DNA from: Arcanobacterium sp.
GTDB lineage: Bacteria > Actinomycetota > Actinomycetes > Actinomycetales > Actinomycetaceae
Direction of reading: 5' to 3'
NCBI GenBank assembly: GCA_022778805.1
Contig: JALFSN010000007.1
Location: 62,001 to 126,000 of the forward strand
Length of the DNA stretch: 64,000 nucleotides
Shown: in pieces, positions 19,022 through 28,764 of the stretch
How positions within the stretch are numbered: position 1 is the stretch's first letter
Layout: each line of letters begins with the position of its first letter
The notes under the pieces: generated by a model
Database searches by the model: none
The model's input: only the letters and a program-made list of their open reading frames with translations
What the model was told of the DNA's origin: nothing
Translations under genes and position numbers: made by a program

Positions 19022-20049
19022 AGCGTTACCTCTTTCTCTGCCGCTTTTTCTACACTGCTCTCTGCTGTCTTCTCCGCTACTTTCTTAGCCATCTCAGCCA
19101 AAGGTACCTCGTCAATCACGCCAGAATCGGTGAGCAGTTTCAGTATCAACGCCATCCGCATGTATTTGCCATTGAGGACCTGCTCAAAGTATTTCGCCCG
19201 CGGATCGCTATCAATTGCTACCGAAATTTCATTGACGCGCGGAAGTGGATGCAGCACAATCGCGTCCTTTTTCGCTAGTGCGAGTTTCTGCGGCGTCAAA
19301 ATGTAGGTATCGCGTAGGCGGAGATAGTCTTCTTCGTTGAAAAAGCGCTCTTGTTGCACGCGCGTCATGTAGATCACGTCAAGATCGCTAATAGACGCTT
19401 CCAGATCGGTGGTCTGCTCGTAGGGGACGCCGAGCCGCTGCAGCGTCCCTTTCTTCACGTAGCTTGGCAATTTGAGCTCTTGCGGAGAGATCAGCACGAA
19501 CTTTATTCCCTGGTAGCGGCTCATGGCATTGATGAGCGAGTGCACTGTGCGCCCGAATTTCAGATCGCCCACAAAACCGATCGTCAGATCAGAGAGCCGA
19601 CCTTTACTGCGATAAATCGTGAGCAGATCTGCGAGCGTCTGCGTGGGATGCGAGTGCCCGCCGTCACCGGAATTAATCACCGGAATGCTAGCGTTGTTGG
19701 CCGCCACCAGCGCCGCTCCCTCTTTCGGATGCCGCATCGCAATGATATCAGCGTAGCAGCTCACCACTTTCGCCGTGTCGGCCACGGATTCTCCCTTGCT
19801 AGCTGAGCTGCTGGCAGCGCTACTGACCGAAATCACGTTGCCACCCAACTCATACATTGCCGCTTCAAAGCTGAGACGAGTGCGGGTAGAAGGCTCAAAA
19901 AATAAGGTGGCAAGTTTCTTATGAGCACATGCATGCACATACGTATCGGGGTGAGCAATAATGTCAAGAGCCCTCGCAATGAGCTCGTCAAGTTCTGTTG
20001 TACTCAGATCGAGAATATCGATCACGCTTCGTGGGCGTCGGGCACTCAT
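19018..20049 (-). CDS. pyrB: Aspartate carbamoyltransferase catalytic subunit
   Basis: Joins carbamoyl phosphate and aspartate to make N-carbamoyl-aspartate, the committed step of UMP synthesis; cytosolic. The carbamoyl-phosphate loop is [21 protein letters not shown], followed by the SASKGES loop that reaches the next subunit. [12 protein letters not shown] and [13 protein letters not shown] mark the aspartate domain. At 343 residues it is longer than the usual 305-310; the excess is a Lys/Glu/Ala-rich tail after LTDSG, predicted helical. Ribosome site GAAAGGA precedes ATG 20049. It lies 129 bp after pyrE and overlaps pyrI by 4 bp. Confidence 0.96.
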   Translation of the reverse strand: MSARRPRSVIDILDLSTTELDELIARALDIIAHPDTYVHACAHKKLATLFFEPSTRTRLSFEAAMYELGGNVISVSSAASSSASKGESVADTAKVVSCYADIIAMRHPKEGAALVAANNASIPVINSGDGGHSHPTQTLADLLTIYRSKGRLSDLTIGFVGDLKFGRTVHSLINAMSRYQGIKFVLISPQELKLPSYVKKGTLQRLGVPYEQTTDLEASISDLDVIYMTRVQQERFFNEEDYLRLRDTYILTPQKLALAKKDAIVLHPLPRVNEISVAIDSDPRAKYFEQVLNGKYMRMALILKLLTDSGVIDEVPLAEMAKKVAEKTAESSVEKAAEKEVTL

Positions 20050-20128
20050 AGGAATCCTTTCTCAAATTTTCTCAGGCTGCTATCGCCTTTGCGTATATCT
20101 TTGCGAAGTGCAGTGCTAACGGCGTATG

Positions 20129-20143
20129 AGTGACGGCGTCACT
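20129..20143. promoter_or_regulatory. 15-bp palindrome in the pyrE-pyrB gap
   Basis: AGTGACG-G-CGTCACT is a perfect inverted repeat around one central base, lying in the 129-bp gap inside the pyr operon. The 11-base core TGACGSCGTCA occurs at least five more times in the window (7773, 15441, 24852, 26962, 37217), all inside genes. This is the only intergenic copy and the longest. Operator function is a guess. Confidence 0.35.
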
Positions 20144-20178
20144 GCAGCGCACTATCAGGCGCGCAACTCACTCAGCTT

Positions 20179-20823
20179 TCAGGCAATCCAGCTTTCATCG
20201 GCAGGATTGGCGCGGAAAGCGAGCAATCTTTCCACGTCGGATGGCTGAATGTACCCCTCTGCAGCAGCTACATTAATCACTGTGTCAAAATCGGTGAGCG
20301 AGTGATTAGCCACTCCAATATCGTGCAGTCGTTGATCCGCTGCCGCCATGCCATAAGTAAAGATCGACACAATGCCCAGCACTTCTGCCCCAGCTTCGCG
20401 CACAGCAGCCACGACGTCTCCCACAGAGCCAGCAGTAGAAATGAGATCCTCAACTACCACTACTTTTGCCCCTGGCTCAAGCCGACCCTCAATCCGATTA
20501 TTGCGCCCGTGGCTCTTCGCACTAGAACGCACATATCCCATCGGCAGATTCAGCAGATGCGCCGTAATAGCCGCATGGGCAATCCCCGCCGTTGCCGTCC
20601 CCATCAGCACCTGCGCTTGCGGAAAATACTGCTGAATCGTCTGCGCGAGTCCTCGCTCCACCTGTTCACGCACCTGTGGAGCCGTCAGGGTGAGCCGATT
20701 GTCGGTATAGATTGGACTTTTGATGCCGCTCGCCCACGTGAAAGGCTCGTCTGGCCGCAAAAAGACGGCCTTAATTTCCAGTAGTTGCCGTGCTATACGC
20801 ACATTGAGCGCTTCCGTTGCCAT
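20179..20823 (-). CDS. pyrE: Orotate phosphoribosyltransferase
   Basis: Makes orotidine 5'-phosphate from orotate and PRPP; 214 residues, cytosolic. The PRPP loop is VVVVEDLISTAGS (usually EDVxTTGGS), and upstream are the substrate loop FTWASGIKSPIYTDNR and the flexible catalytic loop SSAKSHGRNNRIEG. The start ATG has a clear ribosome site (GAGGAGAAG). It lies between pyrF (101 bp upstream) and pyrB (129 bp downstream), all on the minus strand. Confidence 0.96.
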   Translation of the reverse strand: MATEALNVRIARQLLEIKAVFLRPDEPFTWASGIKSPIYTDNRLTLTAPQVREQVERGLAQTIQQYFPQAQVLMGTATAGIAHAAITAHLLNLPMGYVRSSAKSHGRNNRIEGRLEPGAKVVVVEDLISTAGSVGDVVAAVREAGAEVLGIVSIFTYGMAAADQRLHDIGVANHSLTDFDTVINVAAAEGYIQPSDVERLLAFRANPADESWIA

Positions 20824-20924
20824 ATTCCATCTTCTCCTCGTGTCGTGTTTCCTCGTACTACGCTTTCACTGCTTGTATGCTTTTCGCTGCTTGCGCATAA
20901 ACGCTCTAGTTCTTTGGACGCTTT

Positions 20925-21740
20925 TTAGCTCTGCGCCAGAAATTCACGCACACATTGGCGATAGGCTGCCACTGGATCATCTGCTTGCGTAATCGGCCGA
21001 CCAACCACGATGTAGTCAGAGCCGATGTCACGGGCGCGTGCCGGAGTCGTCACCCGCTTTTGATCCCCCACAGCTCCTCCGGCGAAACGCACGCCTGGAG
21101 TCACCGTCACGAAATCGTCTCCGCACGTCTCATGCACACCGCGCGCCTCTAGTGGAGAGCAGACGACGCCGTCTAAACCTGAACTCTTCGCCGTCAGCGC
21201 ATAGTGGCTCACGACTGCTTCCAGCGGCTCGTGAATACACAGATCGCGTTCCATCGCCTCCTGATCCGTGCTCGTCAGCTGCGTGACGGCGATCAAGAGT
21301 GGACGTGTGCCATCTGGGCGAGTGAGTCCTTCGAGAGCCGCACGCATCATAGCAGCAGTACCGGCAGCATGGACATTGCACATATCCACATCGAGCGCAC
21401 TGAGCACAGCCATCGCTTTCCGTGCAGTATTCGGAATGTCATGCACTTTAAGGTCTAGGAAAATCTTATGCCCACGGGCTTTTATCTCCCGCACAATCTG
21501 CGGGCCTTCGGCGTAGAAAAGCTCCATACCAATCTTGACGAATGGCTTGCGCTCCTCGCCCTCGAAACGATCGAGAAAGGTAAACGTCTGCTCAGCACCC
21601 GCAAAATCGCAGGCCACAATCACGTCTTTGGCATGAGACTGTGAGGAGAGGCCGACTGCTCCATCTGCGCCAGCCATCGTGTCTCCATCGCGGCCCGTTA
21701 CTGTTTCAGAGCGCCCCGCCACGCTACGTGAGTCCGTCAT
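20925..21740 (-). CDS. pyrF: Orotidine 5'-phosphate decarboxylase
   Basis: Last step of UMP synthesis. The catalytic DxKxxDI array is present as IFLDLKVHDIPNTARKA, preceded by FVKIGMELFYAEG, and the phosphate-binding end is VTPGVRFAGG with YIVVGRPITQADDP. It belongs to the bacterial group I family. At 271 residues it is longer than the usual 230-240: the first 38 residues are Ser/Gly/Asp-rich with no family match. Because GAGAAAGAGAG precedes the first ATG, I keep the long start, though a later start is possible. Confidence 0.95.
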   Translation of the reverse strand: MTDSRSVAGRSETVTGRDGDTMAGADGAVGLSSQSHAKDVIVACDFAGAEQTFTFLDRFEGEERKPFVKIGMELFYAEGPQIVREIKARGHKIFLDLKVHDIPNTARKAMAVLSALDVDMCNVHAAGTAAMMRAALEGLTRPDGTRPLLIAVTQLTSTDQEAMERDLCIHEPLEAVVSHYALTAKSSGLDGVVCSPLEARGVHETCGDDFVTVTPGVRFAGGAVGDQKRVTTPARARDIGSDYIVVGRPITQADDPVAAYRQCVREFLAQS

Positions 21741-21808
21741 ATTCTCTCTTTCTCCGCTTTCTCTATTTTCCCGTCTATTCCTATTTCATTCAGGCGCAGA
21801 CAATCCTC

Positions 21809-21834
21809 CAGGAGCAGGTGCTTTCCCGCTCCTG
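21809..21834 (-). other. Hairpin in the pyrD-pyrF gap
   Basis: CAGGAGC (21809-21815) pairs with GCTCCTG (21828-21834) around a 12-base loop, inside the 174-bp gap between pyrD and pyrF. No T-run follows on the transcribed strand, so if it acts it would be a processing or attenuation element rather than a full terminator. Confidence 0.35.
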
Positions 21835-21914
21835 AACATGCCCACGCCGGACGCTTTTATACGCTCGATACCTACAAATCCCAAGCGCTGCCGCCCTCCT
21901 AGCGCCACACACTC

Positions 21915-22979
21915 TCACAGTGCCACACCAATGACGTCTGCCAACCGCTCAATCCCATATTCATCCATCACCGCAGGCAACTGCGCCACAATGGCCAAGC
22001 TGGCCAGCGGATTGACAAGATTGGCACTTCCCACCTGCACAGCCGTGGCCCCCGCCATCATCATTTCCACGACATCGCGTGCACGACTCACACCGCCTAT
22101 CCCCACCACGGGGATATCCACAGCTCGGCACACGCTATCGACCATTCGCACAGCAATGGGAAACACTGCCGGTCCAGAAAAGCCGCCGTCACGTCGAGCG
22201 ATCACTGGCCGCCGCGTACGCAGATCAATGCGCTCAGCTAGCACGGTGTTGATCAGTGCGAGTCCGTCTGCTCCCGCATCTGCACATGCCCGTGCTATCG
22301 CCACGATATCCGTGACATTCGGCGAAAGTTTCACAATGAGGGGCTTGCGCAGTGCCGCTTTTACGGCACGCACCACTTGCGCAGCCGCGTGCGGATCTTG
22401 CCCAAACGTCAGCCCACCGCCATGCACGTTCGGGCAGCTCACATTGAGTTCTATCCACCCCACCTGCGGCTCGGCATCAAGAACCTGGCTCACCTGCACA
22501 TACTCGTCAATCGAAAATCCGCTCACATTAGCCATGACGGCCTTGGCATATCCCGTCTCGGCGAGTGCTGGCAATTCATGGGCAACAACGTCTCGCACCC
22601 CTGGGTTTTGCAAGCCCACAGAGTTGATCATCCCAGCGCTACATTCTGCAATCCGATGCTGATCATTGCCAAAGCGAGGCTGCGCCGTCGTCCCTTTGAA
22701 GCTGAAACTTCCTAACACGGAGATATCGAAAATATCAGCAAACTCATAGCCATATCCGAAAGTGCCACTCGCTGGAATGACGGGGTTCTCGATCTCTAGG
22801 CCGCAAAGATCAACGCCCAGCCGGCCGCTGGCATTAGCAGCGCGGGCACAATCTTCAAGGTGCGCCACCCGCGAGCGAAAGTCATCTCGATTCTCCGTCT
22901 CAGCGTCCTTACGTGCAGATATGCTCTCATCGCTACATGCGGCGAGCACATTATCGGAGCACGACGTCACTTCTCCCAT
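21915..22979 (-). CDS. pyrD: Dihydroorotate dehydrogenase, class 1B catalytic subunit
   Basis: FMN enzyme that oxidises dihydroorotate to orotate; in class 1B it works with the PyrK electron-transfer subunit and NAD. Visible features are NPVIPASGTFGYG near the start of the catalytic domain, INSVGLQNPG, ELNVSCPNVHGGG (the Cys is the catalytic base of class 1 enzymes), IVKLSPNVTDI and, for FMN phosphate, VGIGGVSRARD. The first ~50 residues are an extension of low similarity. The start overlaps pyrK by 13 bp, and PyrK next door confirms the NAD-linked, cytosolic class rather than the membrane class 2. Confidence 0.95.
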   Translation of the reverse strand: MGEVTSCSDNVLAACSDESISARKDAETENRDDFRSRVAHLEDCARAANASGRLGVDLCGLEIENPVIPASGTFGYGYEFADIFDISVLGSFSFKGTTAQPRFGNDQHRIAECSAGMINSVGLQNPGVRDVVAHELPALAETGYAKAVMANVSGFSIDEYVQVSQVLDAEPQVGWIELNVSCPNVHGGGLTFGQDPHAAAQVVRAVKAALRKPLIVKLSPNVTDIVAIARACADAGADGLALINTVLAERIDLRTRRPVIARRDGGFSGPAVFPIAVRMVDSVCRAVDIPVVGIGGVSRARDVVEMMMAGATAVQVGSANLVNPLASLAIVAQLPAVMDEYGIERLADVIGVAL

Positions 22980-23914
22980 ATGATTTCCTCTTTCCGCAAC
23001 ACCGGCCCCTCAGCACACACGCGCTTATACCCCTCACTTCCGTCAGCTAGCCGCACATGGTGCGAGCAGCCCATACAAGCGCCGTAACCACACCCCATAC
23101 GCTCTTCAAAACTAAATTCGCCAGGCACACGCCCGCTCACCTCATTCACAGCCCGCAGCATGGGCAGCGGCCCACACGTGTAGAAATAGCTGTACTCGTC
23201 AGGAGGTGGCATCAGGGTAGTCACGAAACCCTGCACACCATATGAGCCATCCGCCGTTGCCACTGCCGGAGCACAGCCGAGCTGAGCAAATTCACGTTCG
23301 TAAAAGACGTCAGCCGCTGTATTGAAGCCAAGTACCACCCGCACATCACGTCCAGCTGCGCGCAGCTCCCGCGCGAGCCAATAGAGTGGTGGCACCCCCA
23401 CGCCACCACCTATGAGTAGCACGGCTCCCTCCTTGCAGATGGCATCCGTATTCTCCTCGGCGGTGACGGCGCTGCCCTCGGGGTGAATGGAGCCAGCTGG
23501 AGCGAAGCGAATGGAGCCAGCTGGGGAAGTGTGCGATCGGTACCCCGCATCTGGCACTGTATCTGGCGTCATATCTGGAACTGGTCCAAATCCATTTCCT
23601 AAACCAGTGAGAAGATTGAGCGTAGCACCAGAAGAGAGATCAGCCAGAGCTGCCGTTCCCTCACCCACCACCTTATAGACCAGGGTGAGCTCTGCCTCCC
23701 GCGCTCCTTGCACTCGCTCCAGATTGGCCACCGAAATAGGCCGACGTAAGAAAAATCCTGGCACCGAGACATCCACGAATTGACCAGGGCGAGAAATGGC
23801 CGTGCAATCTCCGCGAAGTTTCATCTCCCAAATGTCTGCAGCAATTTCTCGCTGGCACAGAAGGTCAAACTTCCCCTCCCGCACGTTGGTCATCACGCCG
23901 TGTCGGCCGTTCAT
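22967..23914 (-). CDS. pyrK: Dihydroorotate dehydrogenase electron transfer subunit
   Basis: FAD and [2Fe-2S] subunit that passes electrons from PyrD to NAD. The FAD part has PGQFVDVSVPGFFLRRPISV. A nucleotide-binding stretch VLLIGGGVGVPPLYWLARELRAAG follows. The iron-sulfur loop GCGYGACMGCSHH with a later VCAEGPVL carries four Cys. At 315 residues it is longer than the usual 255-290, with an insert around residues 120-160 rich in Ser/Pro/Gly between the FAD and NAD parts (including a repeated AGSIRFAP / AGSIHPEG element). It overlaps pyrC by 4 bp and pyrD by 13 bp. Confidence 0.94.
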   Translation of the reverse strand: MNGRHGVMTNVREGKFDLLCQREIAADIWEMKLRGDCTAISRPGQFVDVSVPGFFLRRPISVANLERVQGAREAELTLVYKVVGEGTAALADLSSGATLNLLTGLGNGFGPVPDMTPDTVPDAGYRSHTSPAGSIRFAPAGSIHPEGSAVTAEENTDAICKEGAVLLIGGGVGVPPLYWLARELRAAGRDVRVVLGFNTAADVFYEREFAQLGCAPAVATADGSYGVQGFVTTLMPPPDEYSYFYTCGPLPMLRAVNEVSGRVPGEFSFEERMGCGYGACMGCSHHVRLADGSEGYKRVCAEGPVLRKEEIIWEK

Positions 23915-25170
23915 CGCTCCTCACTTCCTGTGACATTCACCGCGAGTTCCGGCGCCGTATACGCCACCGTGCCACCGGCCACCGTCATGAGACACCGGCC
24001 ATTGACCTCCATGCCCGTAAACGGCTGAGCATGGCCACGTGAAAGAAAGTTTTCGGGGTCAATCTGGCTGCGTGCGCTGAGATCCCACACTGTGAAATCA
24101 TCAGATCCAGGCATGGGCAAACCGAAACGCTCCCGAGGATTGACCACCATGAGCTCCAGTAGCCGCTCCATGCTCATTTTCCCGCTAGCCACAAAGTGGG
24201 TGTACATGAGTTGGAACGACGTCTCAATCCCCACAATGCCAAAGGCGCTGCCGGCAAGCCCCTGCGCTTTTTCCGATGCACCATGCGGGGCATGATCGGT
24301 GGCAATCATATCGATTGTGCCATCGACGAGGGCTTCAACGAGTGCCTGCCGGTCTGCTGGCGAGCGCAGCGGCGGATTCATCTTGAATCGGCCGTCCTCT
24401 TCAAGCATTGAATCGTCAATCAGCACATAATGTGGAGCCGTCTCGCATGTCATATCTATTCCACGCGCTTTTGCTGCGCGTACGAGCTGCACACTTTCCG
24501 CACAAGAGATGTGGCATACGTGGTATTTCACCCCCGTGACTTTCGCCAGCTCAATATCACGTTGAATCTGCCGCCATTCAGCCTCTTTGGGAATTCCTCT
24601 ATGCCCGTGCGCATGAGCGTAATCGCCGTCGTTGATGTAGCCATCACCTTTGAGCTCTTCAATTTCACTGTGAGTGGCAATGGGTTTGCCCGTGGCCGCA
24701 ATCAGCTCCATCGCCTCTCGCATCATCGCTGAGCTTTGTACTCCTTTGCCATCGTCAGAAAAGCCCACTACATGCTGGCCAAGCTGTGCAATATCTGCCA
24801 GCTGCGCGCCAGCCTCACCGCGGGTGATAGATGCGTATGGGTAGACATTGATGACGGCGTCACGCTCAATGAGCTCTTGCTCATAGGCGAGATGAGCGAG
24901 TGAATCTGGCACCGGATCTAGATTTGGCATAGCGCATACATCGGTAAATCCGCCATGTGCGGCCGCACGAGTGCCCGTTGCAATCGTCTCTTTATAAGAA
25001 AATCCTGGTTCCCGCAGATGTACATGCACATCGCAAAAACCAGGAAACACCGTGAGCGAAGAAAAATCACAACCTGCTTGAGAAAGCATTCGCTCGATTA
25101 TCTCAAGCTGCGGAGAAAAATGCGAATACTTCTCCGGCTTCACCACTCTCAACCCGCTTATTGTCCCCAT
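23911..25170 (-). CDS. pyrC: Dihydroorotase
   Basis: Zinc enzyme that cyclises carbamoyl-aspartate to dihydroorotate; first gene of the pyr operon here. The metal motif DVHVHLREPG lies in the N-terminal third, with further ligands in ATHSEIEE, YHVCHISCAES and the catalytic Asp in MIATDHAPHG. At 419 residues it is a class I (long) dihydroorotase. ATG 25170 is preceded by AGGGG about 9 bases upstream. No carA, carB or pyrR accompanies it, so carbamoyl phosphate must come from genes elsewhere. The 280 bp up to the divergent exonuclease gene contain the operon promoter, which I cannot pinpoint. Confidence 0.95.
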   Translation of the reverse strand: MGTISGLRVVKPEKYSHFSPQLEIIERMLSQAGCDFSSLTVFPGFCDVHVHLREPGFSYKETIATGTRAAAHGGFTDVCAMPNLDPVPDSLAHLAYEQELIERDAVINVYPYASITRGEAGAQLADIAQLGQHVVGFSDDGKGVQSSAMMREAMELIAATGKPIATHSEIEELKGDGYINDGDYAHAHGHRGIPKEAEWRQIQRDIELAKVTGVKYHVCHISCAESVQLVRAAKARGIDMTCETAPHYVLIDDSMLEEDGRFKMNPPLRSPADRQALVEALVDGTIDMIATDHAPHGASEKAQGLAGSAFGIVGIETSFQLMYTHFVASGKMSMERLLELMVVNPRERFGLPMPGSDDFTVWDLSARSQIDPENFLSRGHAQPFTGMEVNGRCLMTVAGGTVAYTAPELAVNVTGSEER

Positions 25171-25450
25171 ATAGCTGCACCCCTGCCGTTATCAGTTTCT
25201 GGGCTGTGAACATTGTGCCATAGTTGCCTCGGATTTCACGGGTTTATTCCACCTCAATTATGTGGTGCTGCAAACACTACAATGCTAGATGCATTATACG
25301 GATGCCGTTACACGCACAGCTCAGCTATGCGGCTACACGTGCAGCCCAGCACCGACGTCACCGCACACGGGCATCGACGTCACCGAACGTGCCGAAAATT
25401 TACCCCAGCCGGCCAGTACACTGGAAGTACCTTAATGAGCGGAGAGCGAC

Positions 25451-26167
25451 ATGAACCAAGAATCACGAGAGCTCTGGTCAGAGCACCCAATTGTAGGCTT
25501 TGACACGGAGACGACGGGCGTAGACCCAGTTGCAGATCGGCTCGTCACTGCATCGGTCGTCGTAGTCGATGCTAGCGGCGTCCAAAAATCGTATTGGCTT
25601 GCCGATCCTGGCGTTGATATACCGCTGCCCGCTCAGAATGTGCATGGAATTTCCACCGAACAAGCTCGGCGAGAGGGAGAACCCATCCGGAAAGTGCTTG
25701 ATGAAGTGGCACAACTCTTACATGTACACATGGAACAAAATCACCCTATCGTGGCCTTTAACGCGTCGTTTGATTTCACCCTGATAGAACACGAACTGGC
25801 GCGCCACGATCTCCCTACGCTCGCGCAGCGTCTAGGACGTCCCATCGGCCCCGTGCTCGACCCTTTTATGCTCGACAAAACGGTGGATAAATTCCGCCGT
25901 GGAAAACGCAATTTAGAGACGGTGGCACGCTTCTATGGTGTGTGGAATGCCGATAATTTCCACAATGCCGAGGCGGACGTGATTGTGACGCTCAGAGTAC
26001 TCGGAGCGTTACTGCGGCGGTATCCCAACGTAGCACGCGAAAGCCTTGAGGATCTCATGACTACGCAAGTGGAGACATACACCGATATGACAAACTATTT
26101 TGCCCGCAAAGCTCTAGAAAATGGCCGTGAGCCCGATCTGCACGTGGGCTGGCCTGTAGCGAACTGA
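25451..26167 (+). CDS. DEDDh-family 3'-5' exonuclease (DNA polymerase III epsilon-like)
   Basis: A 238-residue exonuclease of the DnaQ superfamily. ExoI is VGFDTETTGVDP, ExoII is NASFDFTLIEHEL (preceded by PIVAFNASFD), and ExoIII is FHNAEADVIVTLRVL, giving the HxAxxD of the DEDDh type, so all catalytic residues are present. It lacks BRCT, helicase or GIY-YIG fusions and so resembles the free-standing actinobacterial epsilon-like proteins rather than a proven polymerase III subunit. The start has GGAGAG 4-5 bases upstream and a TACACT -10-like box at 25420-25425. Divergent from pyrC. Confidence 0.88.
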   Translation: MNQESRELWSEHPIVGFDTETTGVDPVADRLVTASVVVVDASGVQKSYWLADPGVDIPLPAQNVHGISTEQARREGEPIRKVLDEVAQLLHVHMEQNHPIVAFNASFDFTLIEHELARHDLPTLAQRLGRPIGPVLDPFMLDKTVDKFRRGKRNLETVARFYGVWNADNFHNAEADVIVTLRVLGALLRRYPNVARESLEDLMTTQVETYTDMTNYFARKALENGREPDLHVGWPVAN

Positions 26168-26362
26168 GACCTGCGGGATGTGGGCATGCGCCGCAGCGGC
26201 GACACACCACTTCCCGCCTGTTCCATAGCAACGTCTTACTAGTAGCAGCAGCACCCTGCTAGCTGGCAGCGCCCCACTAGCTAGAGTGACGGCGCCGCCC
26301 CTGCCATCAAAGGCACTAACCTGACACCTGGAGCATTAGCTTTTCGCCCTGCTCGGCAACTA

Positions 26363-27877
<1,515 letters not shown>

Positions 27878-27896
27878 CGGCTTCCGCTGCCCAACA

Positions 27897-27917
27897 GCCC
27901 ACGTGAGGAACGTGGGC
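27897..27917. other. Inverted repeat upstream of guaB
   Basis: GCCCACGT and ACGTGGGC enclose a 5-base loop, about 20 bp upstream of the guaB -10 box, around the expected -35 position. It could be an operator for guaB. The plus-strand side has no T-run, so it is not an obvious terminator. The rest of the 355-bp guaB-whiB gap holds the whiB promoter and no gene. Confidence 0.4.
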
Positions 27918-28081
27918 TTGCACACGCAGAGCACCGACGCAACCTGCTGACACCATTCGCTCCCATCACGATCAGGGATGCAACCAGATGAGCGTCAGGC
28001 GGGCGATCAGACGTATACGTCCCTGCAGCCGAGCACACAATCCCATTCTTTTTCCCCATTCTCAGCAGCAGAAATAGGGTC

Positions 28082-28111
28082 TTGCACAATTAAGCAAAAC
28101 GGAAGTATCCT
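28082..28111 (+). promoter_or_regulatory. Promoter of the whiB gene (TTGCAC, 18 bp, TATCCT)
   Basis: TTGCAC at 28082-28087 and TATCCT at 28106-28111 are 18 bp apart, a sigma-70-like pair. Transcription from about 28118 would leave a 100-nt leader, unlike the leaderless genes around it. The leader contains a 7-bp hairpin (GCTGGTG 28169-28175, CACCAGC 28194-28200) just upstream of the ribosome site. Confidence 0.5.
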
Positions 28112-28220
28112 AATTGGTAGCGCAGGTCATTGAAACTTCAACGACCATACTGGCTTCAGTCTCTCGATGCTGGTGCACACCTCCGCTCTGCCACACCAGC
28201 CTCACTAAGAAAGGTACTTC

Positions 28221-28535
28221 ATGGTTGCTCACGTTACAAATGTACATGGTGCCCTCACAGACTTCTGGGATTGGCAGGCTCAAGGACTGTGTAACAAACT
28301 TGATCCCGAGGTATTTTTCCACCCCGAAGGCGAGCGTGGCGGCCCGCGCCGGCGTCGTATAGAACGCGCAAAGACTATCTGCGCTCAATGCCCCGTGATT
28401 GCCCAATGCCGCGAGTACGCCCTGGAACATCATGAGCCTTACGGCGTGTGGGGAGGCCTCTCCGAAGAGGAGCGAGCCGACATCTTGCGCGCCCGCGCTT
28501 TTCGGGTGACGTCGCGCGCCCGCGTGAGCGCCTAA
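28221..28535 (+). CDS. whiB3: WhiB-family Fe-S transcriptional regulator, WhiB3-like
   Basis: A 104-residue actinobacterial regulator that holds a [4Fe-4S] cluster and acts with the primary sigma factor. The cluster cysteines are C24, C54, C57 and C63 (GLC, ICAQC, AQC), followed by the turn EPYGVWGGLSEEER. A basic stretch of four arginines lies before the second Cys and another basic tail binds DNA. The layout WDWQ-GLC, FFHPEGERG and EPYGVWGG matches mycobacterial WhiB3 more closely than WhiB1 or WhiB2. Synteny agrees: WhiB3 sits by guaB2 and groEL1 in mycobacteria, and here by guaB and, further on, groES. Ribosome site AGAAAGG precedes ATG 28221. WhiB3 is a redox and nitric-oxide sensor in mycobacteria; the same role here is inference. 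Confidence 0.92.
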   Translation: MVAHVTNVHGALTDFWDWQAQGLCNKLDPEVFFHPEGERGGPRRRRIERAKTICAQCPVIAQCREYALEHHEPYGVWGGLSEEERADILRARAFRVTSRARVSA

Positions 28536-28750
28536 CCGCCATTGCGAGTATCGCGAGCGCTGCGCCCACCAGCGCCACCACGAGGGTTCTCGTATGGGGA
28601 TTCCCGTGGCGGAGCAAAGACCCCATCTAGATCACTCTCGCCTGGGCGCTGCGAAATAGCAGGTGGTCTCTAGCGCACCGCCGTCTGCGTTACCTCCGGC
28701 AGTCTGCTTGGCTAGAGCCAGCTTGGCGAGAATCAGCAAGCAATATGCCG

Positions 28751-28756
28751 TATGAT
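28751..28756 (+). promoter_or_regulatory. Probable leaderless -10 box of menF (TATGAT)
   Basis: TATGAT lies 8 bases before GTG 28765, slightly wider than the usual 6-7. No ribosome site precedes the GTG. Confidence 0.5.
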
Positions 28757-28764
28757 CGTTATTC

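Noticed and set aside
21679-22662. Long plus-strand frame (327 codons) antisense to pyrD
   Set aside because: Shadow of pyrD: low-complexity Ser/Thr/Pro composition and no family motif, while pyrD has complete signatures.
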